Origin: Chloroflexota bacterium
Lineage (GTDB): Bacteria > Chloroflexota > Anaerolineae > Aggregatilineales > Phototrophicaceae
Direction: 5' to 3'
Length of the DNA stretch: 64,000 nucleotides
NCBI GenBank assembly: GCA_016223085.1
Contig: JACRPS010000011.1
Span: 62,001 to 126,000 of the forward strand
Shown here piece by piece: positions 30,500 through 40,200 of the stretch (its first letter is position 1; every line of letters begins with the position of its first letter). Made by a program: the position numbers and the translations under genes. The notes below the pieces were generated by a model that saw nothing but the letters and a program-made list of their open reading frames with translations, did no database searches and had not been told where the DNA came from.

Positions 30500-31165
30500 A
30501 TGCCCAGACCTGAAAACGAGCGCCCGATTTTGATGATACGGCGCGAAAACCAGCCCACCCAGCACGTGCCGGTGACCAAGGATGAAGTGCTGGTCGGGCG
30601 CGATGAAGCCTGCGATATTTCGCTGCCGGAGCGGCAGATTTCCCGGCAGCATATTCGCATCTACCGTAACGGCGACCGTTTTTTTGTGCAGGATTTGGAC
30701 AGTAAAAATGGCACCTGGCTAAACGGCCAGCCGCTGAAAGGCAGCGTCGAACTGCATGATGGCGACGAGATTCAACTGGCCCTGACCACGCGCATCCGCT
30801 ATGTCGGCATCGGCTCAACCACCCCGCTCACGTCGGAAGTACCGGCCTATGGCAACGCCCGCCTGCGGCTGGAACACGAATCGCGTCGCGTGTTTGTGGG
30901 CGACAAGGAACTGAACCCCCCGCTCAGCCTGCCGCAGTACCGCCTGCTGGAGATGCTGTATAACAACGCCGGCACGATCTGCACCCGTGACATGGTGATT
31001 GAAACCGTCTGGCCGGAGGCGATGGGCGAAGGGGTGAGCGAACAGGCGATTGACGCGCTGGTACGCCGCCTGCGCGACCGGCTGGCCGAACTCGACCCCG
31101 ATCACCAGTATATCCAGACGGTGCGCGGGCACGGTTTTCGTCTGGAAAATCCGCCATTGAGCTGA
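30500..31165 (+). CDS. FHA domain - winged helix DNA-binding protein
   Basis: A 221-aa fusion. The N-terminal FHA domain (about residues 25-105) shows the phosphothreonine-binding motifs VLVGRDEACDI, RQISRQHIRI and DSKNGTWLNG. The C-terminal domain (about 115-215) is an OmpR/PhoB winged helix (YRLLEMLYNNAG, CTRDMVIETVWP, VRGHGFRL). It lacks a receiver domain, so it probably answers to Ser/Thr kinases rather than a histidine kinase; no such kinase is in the window. AGG precedes the ATG. Confidence 0.9.
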   Translation: MPRPENERPILMIRRENQPTQHVPVTKDEVLVGRDEACDISLPERQISRQHIRIYRNGDRFFVQDLDSKNGTWLNGQPLKGSVELHDGDEIQLALTTRIRYVGIGSTTPLTSEVPAYGNARLRLEHESRRVFVGDKELNPPLSLPQYRLLEMLYNNAGTICTRDMVIETVWPEAMGEGVSEQAIDALVRRLRDRLAELDPDHQYIQTVRGHGFRLENPPLS

Positions 31166-31280
31166 CATGAGATTAGCTGGATAGCGGTTTTCCCGCGCCA
31201 GCAGCCGGATAACCGACAGAAAGCCGCTGCCGTCCCTGAGACGGCAGAGTACATGCTATAAACCTTACGAGTGCGGACTT

Positions 31281-31845
31281 ATGACCACTTCTCTCCTGTC
31301 TCGTTCCAATAACCGTTCGATCATGGATAGGGTGCTGGACGGTGGTGGCGGGATGGGCGCGCTCATCCGGTCGAAGGATTGGTCGCAGAACGGGCTTGGC
31401 CCGGTGGCAAACTGGCCGCAGAGTTTACAGACGGCGGTGGGCATCTGCCTGTCGTCGCGCTTCCCTATTCTGCTGTGGTGGGGCGCGGAATTAACCATGA
31501 TCTACAACGATGCCTACCTCCCCATCCTGGGCCTCATGAAACACCCGGGCGCTATGGGACAGCCGGGGCGCGAGTGCTCGCTGGAAATTTGGCACATCAT
31601 CGGCCCCATGCTGGAAAGTGTAATGCAGCGGGGCGAAGCCACCTGGTCGTATGACCAGATGCTGGCGCTGGAACGCAACGGCTTCCCGGAAGAATGTTTT
31701 TTTAACCTTTTCCTACAGTCCCATCTGGAACGAACTGGGCGAAATCGGCGGGCCGAAGAAATTGCTGCTACGCTCCACATTGAAAGCGCACCGGGGCGGG
31801 GAACAACGGTCAGCCTGGAATGGGCCGTGCCTTATGATTAAATGA
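31281..31845 (+). pseudogene. Broken sensor histidine kinase remnant
   Basis: The first 138 codons encode the N-terminal PAS-like part of a kinase (MGALIRSKDWSQNGLGP, LSSRFPILLWWG, YNDAYLPILG). A run of seven T at 31697-31703 shifts the frame: with six T the text continues as the expected FLTFSYSPIWNELGEIGG, found in the next frame. After about 17 codons homology jumps to the very end of a GHKL ATPase (LHIESAPGRGTTVSLEW) in the original frame. So a single-base insertion and a large deletion removed the kinase core. The open frame of 186 codons is a chance restoration. Confidence 0.75.
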
Positions 31846-31866
31846 AAACCGATACACATGACTTTT

Positions 31867-31896
31867 CGTAGGGGCGAACCGGCGGTTCGCCCCTGC
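31867..31896. repeat. Palindromic repeat, GGGCGAACC core
   Basis: 30 bp, identical in core to the copy at 25364 (GGGGCGAACC/GGTTCGCCCC), between the broken kinase and the convergent kai operon. Confidence 0.8.
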
Positions 31897-31955
31897 ATTC
31901 CATGAATCGGTTGTCGGTCATCCATTAGCAATAAACGCTTTCGCAACAATCCGGT

Positions 31956-33710
31956 TCAGGATATTTTCCGCGCGGCGCTGACCCACACCACCCGGATGGT
32001 CGTGCCCTGCCCACGCTGGCTGTAAACCTGCAGGTCCGCGCCGATGGACTCGGCGCGTTCGCGCATCATACCCAGCCCCAGGCCGGCTTTCGGATTGTGC
32101 AGGTCAAAACCGGCTCCATTGTCTTCAATGTCGAGAACAACCTGCTGGCCGTCACTGCGCAAATTGATGCGAACGCGCGACGCGCGGGAATGTTTAACAA
32201 TGTTGTTGAGCGCTTCCTGAATAATTCGATACAGGCTGATGTGAACATCCATCGGCAGCGGCGCATCGTCCTCTACCGTGACATCTACCGCAATTCGCTT
32301 TTTGACCTGAATCGCGTTGCAAAGCTGCTGGATAAGCTGGCTCATCCTGCTGTTGACCAGTGCGGCGGGTCGCAGTTCCAGCAGCAGCGACCGCATTTCC
32401 GCCAGTGCGCCCCGTGTCAGCCGGCTGACTTCGGGAAGTTGCTGGATGGCCCGCTCCGGGTCGCGTTGCGCGATTCGCGGCAGGGTTTCCGCCAGGACGC
32501 TGGCCGAAAACAGGGTTTGGCTGACGGCATCGTGCAAATCCCGCGCCAACCGCTGCCGTTCTTCGATGGTGGCCGTCATCTGCACCCGTTCGTGCAGCAG
32601 CGCCCGGTGCAGCGCCTGAGCGCACTGATCGGCCAGGGTGAGGATAAAGCGCTGCTTCTCGCTGTCCAGTTCTTCAGCAGCGGCAAAGCCCAGACACAGC
32701 AGGCCGATACTCCGCAGGTTAAACCCCAGCGGGATCACGGCCCAGGTTTCTTCCTCGTCCGGTGGCCAGCCCACCTGCTGCGTATCAAACAGCAGAGCCG
32801 GGGCCACCCCCCAGGCTGTCTCCAGCGTCTGGATGCAGGTCTGAAAAGTTGGCGGCAGCTCGCCAGTCGGCACGTTAATCCAGGACTGCACCAGCCCTTC
32901 GGGATACCCTTTGGAATAGGTCAGCCGCAGCAGCTTGTGGTCTTCTGAGAGCAGCAGTACGCCGACGGACACCGCGTCGGCGGCTTCGCTGCCCTGCAGC
33001 ACAATCGCGCGGGAAACCTCCTGCACGTTGAGCGCCGCTGACAGCGCGGTTGTCACCGCCTGAAGCCGAGCCAGCCGGTCGCCCACCCGGATGCGTTCGG
33101 CGATTTCCAGGTGCAACTGTTCGTTGGTCTGCATCAGTTCGGCAGTCCGCTCGCGTACCCGGTTTTCCAGTTCCTTCTGGAGCTGGATGATTTCCTGTTC
33201 GCGCTGGGTTTGAACCGTTAAATCGGTCACGACCAGGCACACGGCCTGCAGGTTCTCCAGCGGCAGCGGGCTGAAGGCCACTGACACCGGCACGGTTGTA
33301 CCATCACCAGCGACCAGACAGAACTCCGCATGGTGGCTCGTTGTCCGGCTTTCGTTCAGCAGCGACTCAAACTTCTGCCGGTGTTCGGAAGCCAGGAAGG
33401 GATAAATGGATGCGCCCAGCACCTTTTGCAGTGGGGCATTTAACATGCTGGCAAAACGGGGGTTGCAGTACAGAATCTGGCCGCTCTCACCAATCGTAAC
33501 CGCGCCTTCCTGCATCGACTCCACCAGCACGCGGTACGGCCAGTCCGCGCCGTGGAGTGTGAAGACCTGATACCCGCCGGCGTTGGTGACAACCAGCGCA
33601 TCAACTTCGCCGCTGCGAATCGCCTCTAATGTCTGCTCCGCCTCATCAAGACGTGCCCGGAGGCTGTCAAGCTCATCCTGTACCTTCTGTTCAGTTACCT
33701 TCGACTCCAT
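31956..33710 (-). CDS. PAS-GAF sensor histidine kinase in kai operon
   Basis: A 584-aa kinase, last gene of kaiC-kaiB-kaiB-kinase. Order: an N-terminal coiled coil (residues 1-35, with AIRSGEVDALVV), a PAS domain (about 60-175), a second coiled coil (180-220), a GAF domain (about 225-375), phosphoacceptor His393 in ARDLHDAVSQTLF, and a GHKL ATPase (DNGAGFDL, GLGMMRERA). No transmembrane helix. Its position suggests it carries kai timing or state to a response regulator, as SasA does in cyanobacteria, though its domain order is different and it has no KaiB-like domain of its own. Confidence 0.9.
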   Translation of the reverse strand: MESKVTEQKVQDELDSLRARLDEAEQTLEAIRSGEVDALVVTNAGGYQVFTLHGADWPYRVLVESMQEGAVTIGESGQILYCNPRFASMLNAPLQKVLGASIYPFLASEHRQKFESLLNESRTTSHHAEFCLVAGDGTTVPVSVAFSPLPLENLQAVCLVVTDLTVQTQREQEIIQLQKELENRVRERTAELMQTNEQLHLEIAERIRVGDRLARLQAVTTALSAALNVQEVSRAIVLQGSEAADAVSVGVLLLSEDHKLLRLTYSKGYPEGLVQSWINVPTGELPPTFQTCIQTLETAWGVAPALLFDTQQVGWPPDEEETWAVIPLGFNLRSIGLLCLGFAAAEELDSEKQRFILTLADQCAQALHRALLHERVQMTATIEERQRLARDLHDAVSQTLFSASVLAETLPRIAQRDPERAIQQLPEVSRLTRGALAEMRSLLLELRPAALVNSRMSQLIQQLCNAIQVKKRIAVDVTVEDDAPLPMDVHISLYRIIQEALNNIVKHSRASRVRINLRSDGQQVVLDIEDNGAGFDLHNPKAGLGLGMMRERAESIGADLQVYSQRGQGTTIRVVWVSAARKIS

Positions 33711-33722
33711 TCCAACCCTCGG

Positions 33723-34067
33723 TCAAACGTTGGTTTTGACCCGCAGCCCCAGCCCTGCAAGCACCCGGTCCTCATCTGACATATCCCCCACCAGCCGGCG
33801 CAGCGGCAGTGGCAGTGTTTTTATCAGCGTCGGCGCGGCGATAATCCCTTCTTTCTGGGCACGCTCCGGCTGCTGGTAAATATCTATCACCTCCAGCTCG
33901 TAGCGCCCCTGGAGGTAGCGGTCGCAGATGGCGATCAGATTTTTGACGGCTCTGGTTGATTTGGGCGTGGCTCCGGTGATAAACAGGGACAGGATATAGT
34001 GGGTGTCATCCGGGCGCGCGAAGAAGCCTTCCATAGCCCGCTGGAAATTCTCCGCCTGGTTGGTCAT
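33723..34067 (-). CDS. kaiB: KaiB family protein 2
   Basis: A 114-aa thioredoxin-like KaiB homologue. It keeps the core pattern LSLFITGATPKSTRAV, YELEVIDIYQQPERA, APTLIKTLPLPLRRLVGDMSDEDRVLAGL. About 20 extra residues precede the fold. In cyanobacteria KaiB switches fold and binds the CI ring of KaiC. It is 12 bases downstream of the first kaiB and 12 before the kinase, so one transcript. It has diverged from the first copy (ATP-site side KIIGDLS is RLVGDMS), which hints at different roles. Confidence 0.9.
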   Translation of the reverse strand: MTNQAENFQRAMEGFFARPDDTHYILSLFITGATPKSTRAVKNLIAICDRYLQGRYELEVIDIYQQPERAQKEGIIAAPTLIKTLPLPLRRLVGDMSDEDRVLAGLGLRVKTNV

Positions 34068-34079
34068 ACTTGTCCCTCC

Positions 34080-34397
34080 TTAACGGGAGCGTAGTTCCAA
34101 ACCGATGAGTACGCGCTCCTTGTTGGAGAGATCACCAATGATCTTTCGCATCGGTTCTGGTAGCTTCCGCACCAGCGTGGGAATGGCAACAATCTGGTCC
34201 CTCTGGGCCAAGTGCGGGTGTTCGAGCAAATCAATCACCTCCAGGCGATATTTGCCCGCCAGATATTCGTCACAGAACCGTTGTAAATTGGCGAAGGCCG
34301 TCAGCGATTTGGGAGTCTGCCCGGCCACGTAGAGGCGAAGTTCCCAGACATCATCGGTCATATCGGTACTGAAATTGGACTGCCATACCCCCGTCAT
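34080..34397 (-). CDS. kaiB: KaiB family protein 1
   Basis: A 105-aa KaiB homologue very close to the canonical pattern: [64 protein letters not shown]. The ATG overlaps the kaiC stop by four bases, so it should be made at a fixed ratio to KaiC. A second Met at residue 13 could be the real start, since the fold begins there. Two KaiBs with one KaiC and no KaiA is a known arrangement outside cyanobacteria, where true 24-hour timing is mostly unproven. Confidence 0.93.
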   Translation of the reverse strand: MTGVWQSNFSTDMTDDVWELRLYVAGQTPKSLTAFANLQRFCDEYLAGKYRLEVIDLLEHPHLAQRDQIVAIPTLVRKLPEPMRKIIGDLSNKERVLIGLELRSR

Positions 34398-36145
34398 ATC
34401 CCGTTTCTCCTGCCGCTCTCACCCCCATCGGGTTCGGTACTATAGACCGTTCGGTGGCGCGCCATGTCTGCCCGGTCAGTCATGATCTGCTGCTCCCTCG
34501 CGGCCTGCTGGTCAATGATCCGGTAAAGTTCTTCCGCTTCGGCGTCAAAGTTGGCTCGTAAGGCCGCAATTTGCGCTTCCAGCGCCCTCCGTTTGCGCTC
34601 CAGGTTAAGCCGCAGCCGTTCAACCTCCTGTGCCTGAGCCAACGCAGCGGCGCGCTCCTGCGCCTCCTGCGCTGCCCGGGCCGAGCCGGTCAGCACGCCG
34701 CCAGCGCCAACGTAAACATCCACCAGACGGATACCGTTACTGGTCAGTAAGAACTCCCGGAGTTGGTTGGAGTGCGGCATCCCGCGGGACTTCAGCAGAT
34801 ACATCAGTCGGTTGCGTTCGCCGTTGGCTTCCATATCCCGCAGCAGAATCCAGGTGTCAATCAGCGAGGAAATACCCACTTCCGTCTGTTCCAGCGCATC
34901 GCCGCCGCCGGTCAGGCTGGTCATCATGGTGGTGATCTGGCACGATTTGAGGTTATCAATCAGGCGCATCAGCATCGCCTTCACCTCGTTCGGGTTTCCC
35001 ATCAGGTTGAAGTTGGTGATCGGGTCAATGACCACCGCCTGCGGCTGGAACTCGTTGATGATGCGGTTGGTGATAGTCAGATACAGCTCCAGGCTGGACG
35101 CGGTCGGGCGCGCGTTGTGGAAGTGGAGCAGACCCGCCTCCACCCAGGGCTGCAAATCAATGCCAATCGAGCGCATGTTGCGGATGATCTGATGGCGCGA
35201 TTCCTCCGACGCCAGATAGAGGCTGCGTTCCCCGCGCTGGCAGGCGGCATGGACAAAGTGGGCCGCCAGGCTGCTTTTGCCGCTGCCTGCCGTGCCGGAT
35301 ACCAGCACCGTGCTGCCCCGGTACAATCCCCGGCCTCCCATCAGATCATCCAGTTGGGGAACGCCGATCGAAACCCGCTCCTCGGTTACCTGGTGATCCA
35401 ACCCGACTGACGTGATCGGCAGTACAGAGAAGCCATCCCGGTCAATCAGAAACGGGTATTCGTTGGTGCCGTGCGCCGTACCGCGATATTTGACGATCCG
35501 CAGCCGCCGGGTAGAAACCTGTTCCGTCACCCGGTGGTCCAGTAAAATCACGCAGTCGGACACGTATTCTTCCAGCCCATGCCGTGTCAGCGTGCCGTCG
35601 CCCCGCTCCGCCGTGATGACCGCCGTCACCCCTTTCTGCTTCAGCCAGTTAAACAGCCGGCGCAGTTCCGAGCGCAGAATATAAGTGTCAGACAGCGCGC
35701 CAAACAGCGCCTCGACCGTGTCCAGCACCACCCGTTTGGCGCCGATGGAGTCGATCAGATACCCCAGCCGGATGAACAGCCCTTCCAGATCGTACTCGCC
35801 GGTTTCCTCGATCTCGCTGCGGTCAATATAGATGTGATCAATCAGCAGCTTTTTGTCCGCAATCAACCGTTCCAGATCAAAACCGAGCGAGGCCACGTTC
35901 ATGGTGAGTTCACCCGGGGTTTCTTCAAATGCCAGGAACAGGCCCGGTTCGTCGTATTCGGCTGCGCCGTGCACCAGAAACTCCACACCGAGCAGCGTCT
36001 TGCCAGAGCCAGCTCCGCCGCACACAATCGTCGGGCGTCCCTTGGGCAGGCCGCCACCCGTGATTTTATCCAGCCCGCTGATGCCCGTCGGCGCCTTGGG
36101 CAGAACCGATACAAAGGGATTGGTGCGTTCCCACTGACTGACCAT
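34394..36145 (-). CDS. kaiC: KaiC double-ATPase clock-like protein
   Basis: A 583-aa KaiC with both RecA-like lobes. CI: Walker A GGAGSGKT (43-50), catalytic EE 74-75. CII: Walker A GTAGSGKS (284-291), EE 314-315. The autophosphorylation pair equal to Ser431/Thr432 of S. elongatus is Ser426-Ser427 in [11 protein letters not shown], so the sites are present as S-S. The C-terminal tail that binds KaiA is replaced by a long coiled coil (about 488-552, [20 protein letters not shown] onward), and no kaiA is present. First gene of the operon, divergent from a response regulator. KaiC is likely a phospho-switch or timer; a circadian role is not shown. Confidence 0.95.
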   Translation of the reverse strand: MVSQWERTNPFVSVLPKAPTGISGLDKITGGGLPKGRPTIVCGGAGSGKTLLGVEFLVHGAAEYDEPGLFLAFEETPGELTMNVASLGFDLERLIADKKLLIDHIYIDRSEIEETGEYDLEGLFIRLGYLIDSIGAKRVVLDTVEALFGALSDTYILRSELRRLFNWLKQKGVTAVITAERGDGTLTRHGLEEYVSDCVILLDHRVTEQVSTRRLRIVKYRGTAHGTNEYPFLIDRDGFSVLPITSVGLDHQVTEERVSIGVPQLDDLMGGRGLYRGSTVLVSGTAGSGKSSLAAHFVHAACQRGERSLYLASEESRHQIIRNMRSIGIDLQPWVEAGLLHFHNARPTASSLELYLTITNRIINEFQPQAVVIDPITNFNLMGNPNEVKAMLMRLIDNLKSCQITTMMTSLTGGGDALEQTEVGISSLIDTWILLRDMEANGERNRLMYLLKSRGMPHSNQLREFLLTSNGIRLVDVYVGAGGVLTGSARAAQEAQERAAALAQAQEVERLRLNLERKRRALEAQIAALRANFDAEAEELYRIIDQQAAREQQIMTDRADMARHRTVYSTEPDGGESGRRNGI

Positions 36146-36466
36146 GACCTGCCTCTATCACATCCCTGTAGCTTGATTTCAGTTCCTGATAGTAACTATA
36201 CCTGATTATCGTGTTCCGGTCACTTCAACGACACCCCGAACACGGACAGCCATTTCAATTGTAAGATCGGATAGAACAAGCGAACTCATACGTTAGCCAT
36301 GACAAATGTCATAAAGATACTGCCAACTTTACCACAAAAGCCCGAGAAAGGTAGCACTAAAAAACCTGCCGGGATTCCCAATCAAAATGGGACAATTGGG
36401 GACTTAAGGCCACCGGTTAGTTTTTATATACTACAGTAACGGAAACTGGTAAACGGTGATTTCATC
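36146..36466. other. Divergent promoter region, kaiC / response regulator
   Basis: 321 bases, AT-richer than the genes. It must hold promoters for kaiC (leftward) and the response regulator (rightward). TATACT at 36427 is a possible -10 for the regulator, but no well-spaced -35 is seen. No gene. Confidence 0.5.
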
Positions 36467-36847
36467 ATGGTAGGCCAGGATGTGATACGAGTCATGGTTG
36501 TGGACGATCAGGATATGGTCCGGCTCAGTTTGGGTGTTTTTCTGCAAACGCAGGAAGATATGCAACTGGTGGCCGAGGCGAGCAGCGGTTCGGAAGCGCT
36601 ACACTTGTGCGCTGTGGTCTGCCCGGATGTGGTGCTGGTAGACCTGGTGATGCCGGAAATGGACGGCGCGACGCTCATCCGCCGCCTGCGGCGTCACCAT
36701 CCAACCACACGCTGTATTGTCCTGACCAGCACCGTTGAAGCGCCGCTGATTCAGGCGGCTCAGGCAGCCGGCGCGGTTGATTGTGTCTATAAAACCGCCA
36801 GTATTGATACTATCGCAGATGCCATCCGTAGCGCCTGTACCAACTGA
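36467..36847 (+). CDS. Single-domain response regulator
   Basis: A 126-aa receiver domain with no output domain. Acidic pocket VVDDQD, phosphoacceptor Asp in VLVDLVMPEMDG, switch Thr in VLTST and Lys in YKTAS are all present. The sequence is closest to NarL-type receivers, which pair with HisKA_3 kinases. It is divergent from kaiC, making it the best local partner for the kinase of that operon; lacking a DNA-binding domain, it probably works by protein contact or as a phosphate relay. A strong terminator follows. Confidence 0.9.
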   Translation: MVGQDVIRVMVVDDQDMVRLSLGVFLQTQEDMQLVAEASSGSEALHLCAVVCPDVVLVDLVMPEMDGATLIRRLRRHHPTTRCIVLTSTVEAPLIQAAQAAGAVDCVYKTASIDTIADAIRSACTN

Positions 36848-37282
36848 TGGCGTGGCTGACTTCCATGCTGTCCATCCAACCATGCAGCGGGGATGACCAC
36901 ACTGGTCATCCCGGTCGCTTTTTTACCCAGAATCCAGGTACCTTTTAAGGCGCGTTAAGCGTATAACAAGTCCGTAAGGCATGTTCCCAGCGCCGTCAAA
37001 AATGTTACAGCCAAACCCGCTAATGTTTCAAAATTGTGACACCTGACCCCTTAAACGTTTAAAAGATCCGCTACCGTTCTTCAAAATCCTCTCGCCTGTT
37101 GGCGCTGATGTTTCGGATTTCTGGTACAACTGCATAGTATCGGTTATTAACTAAAATGCTAATAAATGAATTGCGGTTGAAAATTAGAAATCCATGAGCT
37201 AGAATTCAGTTAGAAAATCCTAATGTCCGGCGATACAGTTTGTTTTCTGAAAGCTGTTTCCGACCAGGGTTAAAGATAAAAC
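36848..37282. other. Intergenic region before TIR-NACHT-HEAT gene
   Basis: 435 bases. A terminator lies at its start; the remaining part from about 36950 is clearly AT-rich compared with the genes on both sides. No ORF or RNA recognised. The low GC could mark a promoter region or the edge of acquired DNA. Confidence 0.55.
36886..36924 (+). terminator. Rho-independent terminator after response regulator
   Basis: Ten-bp stem GGGATGACCA/TGGTCATCCC with a 3-base loop, extended by AGCG/CGCT, then TTTTTT. Confidence 0.85.
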
Positions 37283-40200
37283 ATGCCCCAGGTGAAGCAC
37301 ATTTTTCTGAGCTATCGTAGCCTTGAGGCGGAGTTCGCGCTACGGCTGGCGACCGACCTGAAGAATCTAGGCGTGAATCTCTGGATGGATCGCCTGGACA
37401 TTGCCCCCGGCGACGACTGGCCGAAAACGCTGCAAAAAGCGGTGAATAACAGCCTGGCCCTGATTGCCGTCATCAGCCCCGAATACATTTCATCGAAATA
37501 CTGCCAGCGGGAACTGGGCCGCGCTGACCGGCTAGAACTGCCGGTCTTTCCGGTGCTGCTGAAAACCGTGCCAGACTCCGACTGGCCGATTCAGGTTGAA
37601 AACCACCAGTACATTGACTTCCGCGACTGGCAGGATGAAAACGTTTACCGAACCCAACTGAACAAACTGGTTACGATCTTGAAAGAGCGTTTTAGCGACC
37701 AGACCGGCCTGACCCCAAACCCGGAAATGCAGTACATCAACCGGCTGATCGCGGAACTGGAAGCGCAGCGGCTGGTGGTCGAACGGCTGGAACCGTTTTC
37801 CGGTTCTGACCGCAGCGGCGATACCCGCCCGCAGCCGCTGACCACCAAAGTCTGGTACATGCCGGGGCGCTTTGTGCGGGAAAGCGAGCCGGACGACCAG
37901 CCGCCGCAGCGGGCGGTCCCGCGCCGCGCCTTCGAAAGCATTCACGCGGTGGTGGCGAGCTATCCTCGCTTTGTCTTAACCGGCGCGCCCGGCACCGGCA
38001 AAACCGCCGTGCTGCGCTATCTGGTGCTTAGCGCGGCGCACGCCTACCGTGCCACCCCCACCGCCGCGCCGCTGCCGCTGTTCCTGCGGCTGACACAGTG
38101 GAAAAACGAACCGAGTTTTGAGGCCTTTGTCCGCGCCCACTGGCCGCTGCGGGGCGACCCGATCAGGCTGCTGGCCCAGGGCAAGGTGTCCCTGTTCCTC
38201 GAAGGGTTAAACGAGATCGAATACGACCGCGAGGCCAAAATCGCGCTGCTGCGGGAATGGCTGGTTGGCCCGAACACGCCGCAGCGGGTGGTCGTGACCT
38301 GCCGCGAAGCGGACTACACCCCCAGCACCGATCTGAATCTGCCGGTTGTCCAGACGGTTGACCTGAACACGGAGAACATCCGCGAGTTTGTTAAACATTA
38401 CCTCGACGAACCGGAAGCCAGCGAATTTCTGGCGCAGGTGGTGCCAACCGACGACAACCGGCCTCAGCTTCATTACATCTACCAGATGGCGCGCAACCCG
38501 TTCCTGTTAAGCGCCCTCATCGCCGTGTATCTGCGCTCACCCGACCACATCCTGCCGCCGAACATGGGGCAGCTACTCAAACGGCTGGTGGACGAACTGT
38601 GGGCTTCCCGCCCGTCAACGGCCAGCGACGTGCCGTTTGTGATCGTGGAAACCGCGCTGGCGGACCTGGCTTTTAACATGATTGACGCCGACATGCCGGT
38701 GTACGTGCCCCAAACCTACGTCCTCCAGAATATCGGCCAGGAAATGATTCTGGAAGCGGCGCTGGCGGCCAATCTGCTTAAGTCCGACGACAACCAGATT
38801 CGCTTCTCGCACCAACTGCTCCAGGACTACTTCGCCTCGCTGAACCTTGACCGCGTCGGGCTGCCTACCCGCCTGAGCGCGCCGCAGTTTAACCAGAAAA
38901 TCCAGCGCATCCCAACCAAGTGGGACAACGCCATCATCATTCTGGCGAGCAACGCGCCCAACCCGGACTCGGTTGTGCTGAACGTGGCCGAGGTGGACCC
39001 ATATCTGGCGCTGCGCTGCGCCCTGAGCGCCGTGTACATCACCGAGCGCACCTACCGCGCCATCACCCGGCAGACGCTGGAAACGATGCAGGGCGACCGC
39101 CGTATCGCGCTGGCGCGGGTGTTTATGGGTATTGACGACGAAAAAGCGATGCTCATCCTGTTTGAAGTGATGCGCGACGCTGCCTGGCCGGTCCGCCAGT
39201 TCGCGGCGACCGTGCTGGGGGAAATCGAACTGCCGCTGCTGCCCGGTCTGGCGCAGGCGATTGAAGACCTGGAAGACCGCACCCGCGAAAGCACACTGGC
39301 CGCGCTGCGCCAGCTTGGCAAAACCGCGCTGCCGACGCTGCTGCGCCTGCTGCGCAGCGACAACTGGCACCAGCGGCGGGGCGCGGTCTGGGCGCTGGGT
39401 GAGATGAAAGACAAGGTGGCCGTTCCCCTGCTGGTAGACAGCCTGAGCGATGCCGACGAGCTGGTTGCCAGCGATGCTGCCTACGCGCTGGGACGCATCC
39501 GTGACAGCGCCGCGATCCCCGCCCTGCTGGATACGCTGGGACACCAGAACTGGCGCGTGGGCAAGGCCGCGTCAAAAGGGCTGGCGGGCATCGGCAAACC
39601 GGCAGTGCCGGCGCTCATCAAAATTCTGGATGGCAAGATCAGCAGCCCGACGCGGCAGGTGCGCGCCATCGAAGCCCTGGCGCTGATCGAAGACCCGGAC
39701 TCTGCTGCCGCCCTGCTGGACGCGACTCACGCGCAAAATGTTGAGGTGCGCAGCGCCGCTGTCGAAGGGTTGCGCAACTTCCGGGGCGAAGCGATTAAAC
39801 AGCGGCTGGTGGAATGCCTGTCGGACACGGCCAAACCGCGCTCCAGCAAGCAGCGGATCTGTGACATTGCCGCCGAAATTCTGGACGCTATGAGTGGAGT
39901 GGATGACGCCGTGCTGGAACAATGGCGTAAAGGGGAAGCCGAACCGAAGTCTCGCGCCGCTGATCTGCCCAGCAGCAAAAAGGCTAGAGTCCGGCTGGAA
40001 CAGGGCAAGGACGGTTATATCCCGTTGGCCGGGAATCTGGCCGCCGCGCTGAAGGACCCGGACTGGGTGGCGCGGCGCAACGCCGTTGTGGAACTGGCGA
40101 ATGTGCCGCCCACGACCGCGATTCCGCATCTGCGGCTGGCGCTCCGCGACGAAGACAGCCAGGTGCGGCTGGCGGCAGTCACCACGCTGGCGATTTTCCA

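Noticed and set aside
31954-36145. kaiA gene in the kai locus
   Set aside because: No ORF in or next to the operon resembles KaiA; the KaiC tail also lacks the KaiA-binding sequence.
36182-36201. CCTGATAG near kaiC as a third copy of the mevalonate promoter element
   Set aside because: Only the first eight bases match; the TTTTGA and GCTAG blocks are missing and the orientation does not fit kaiC.
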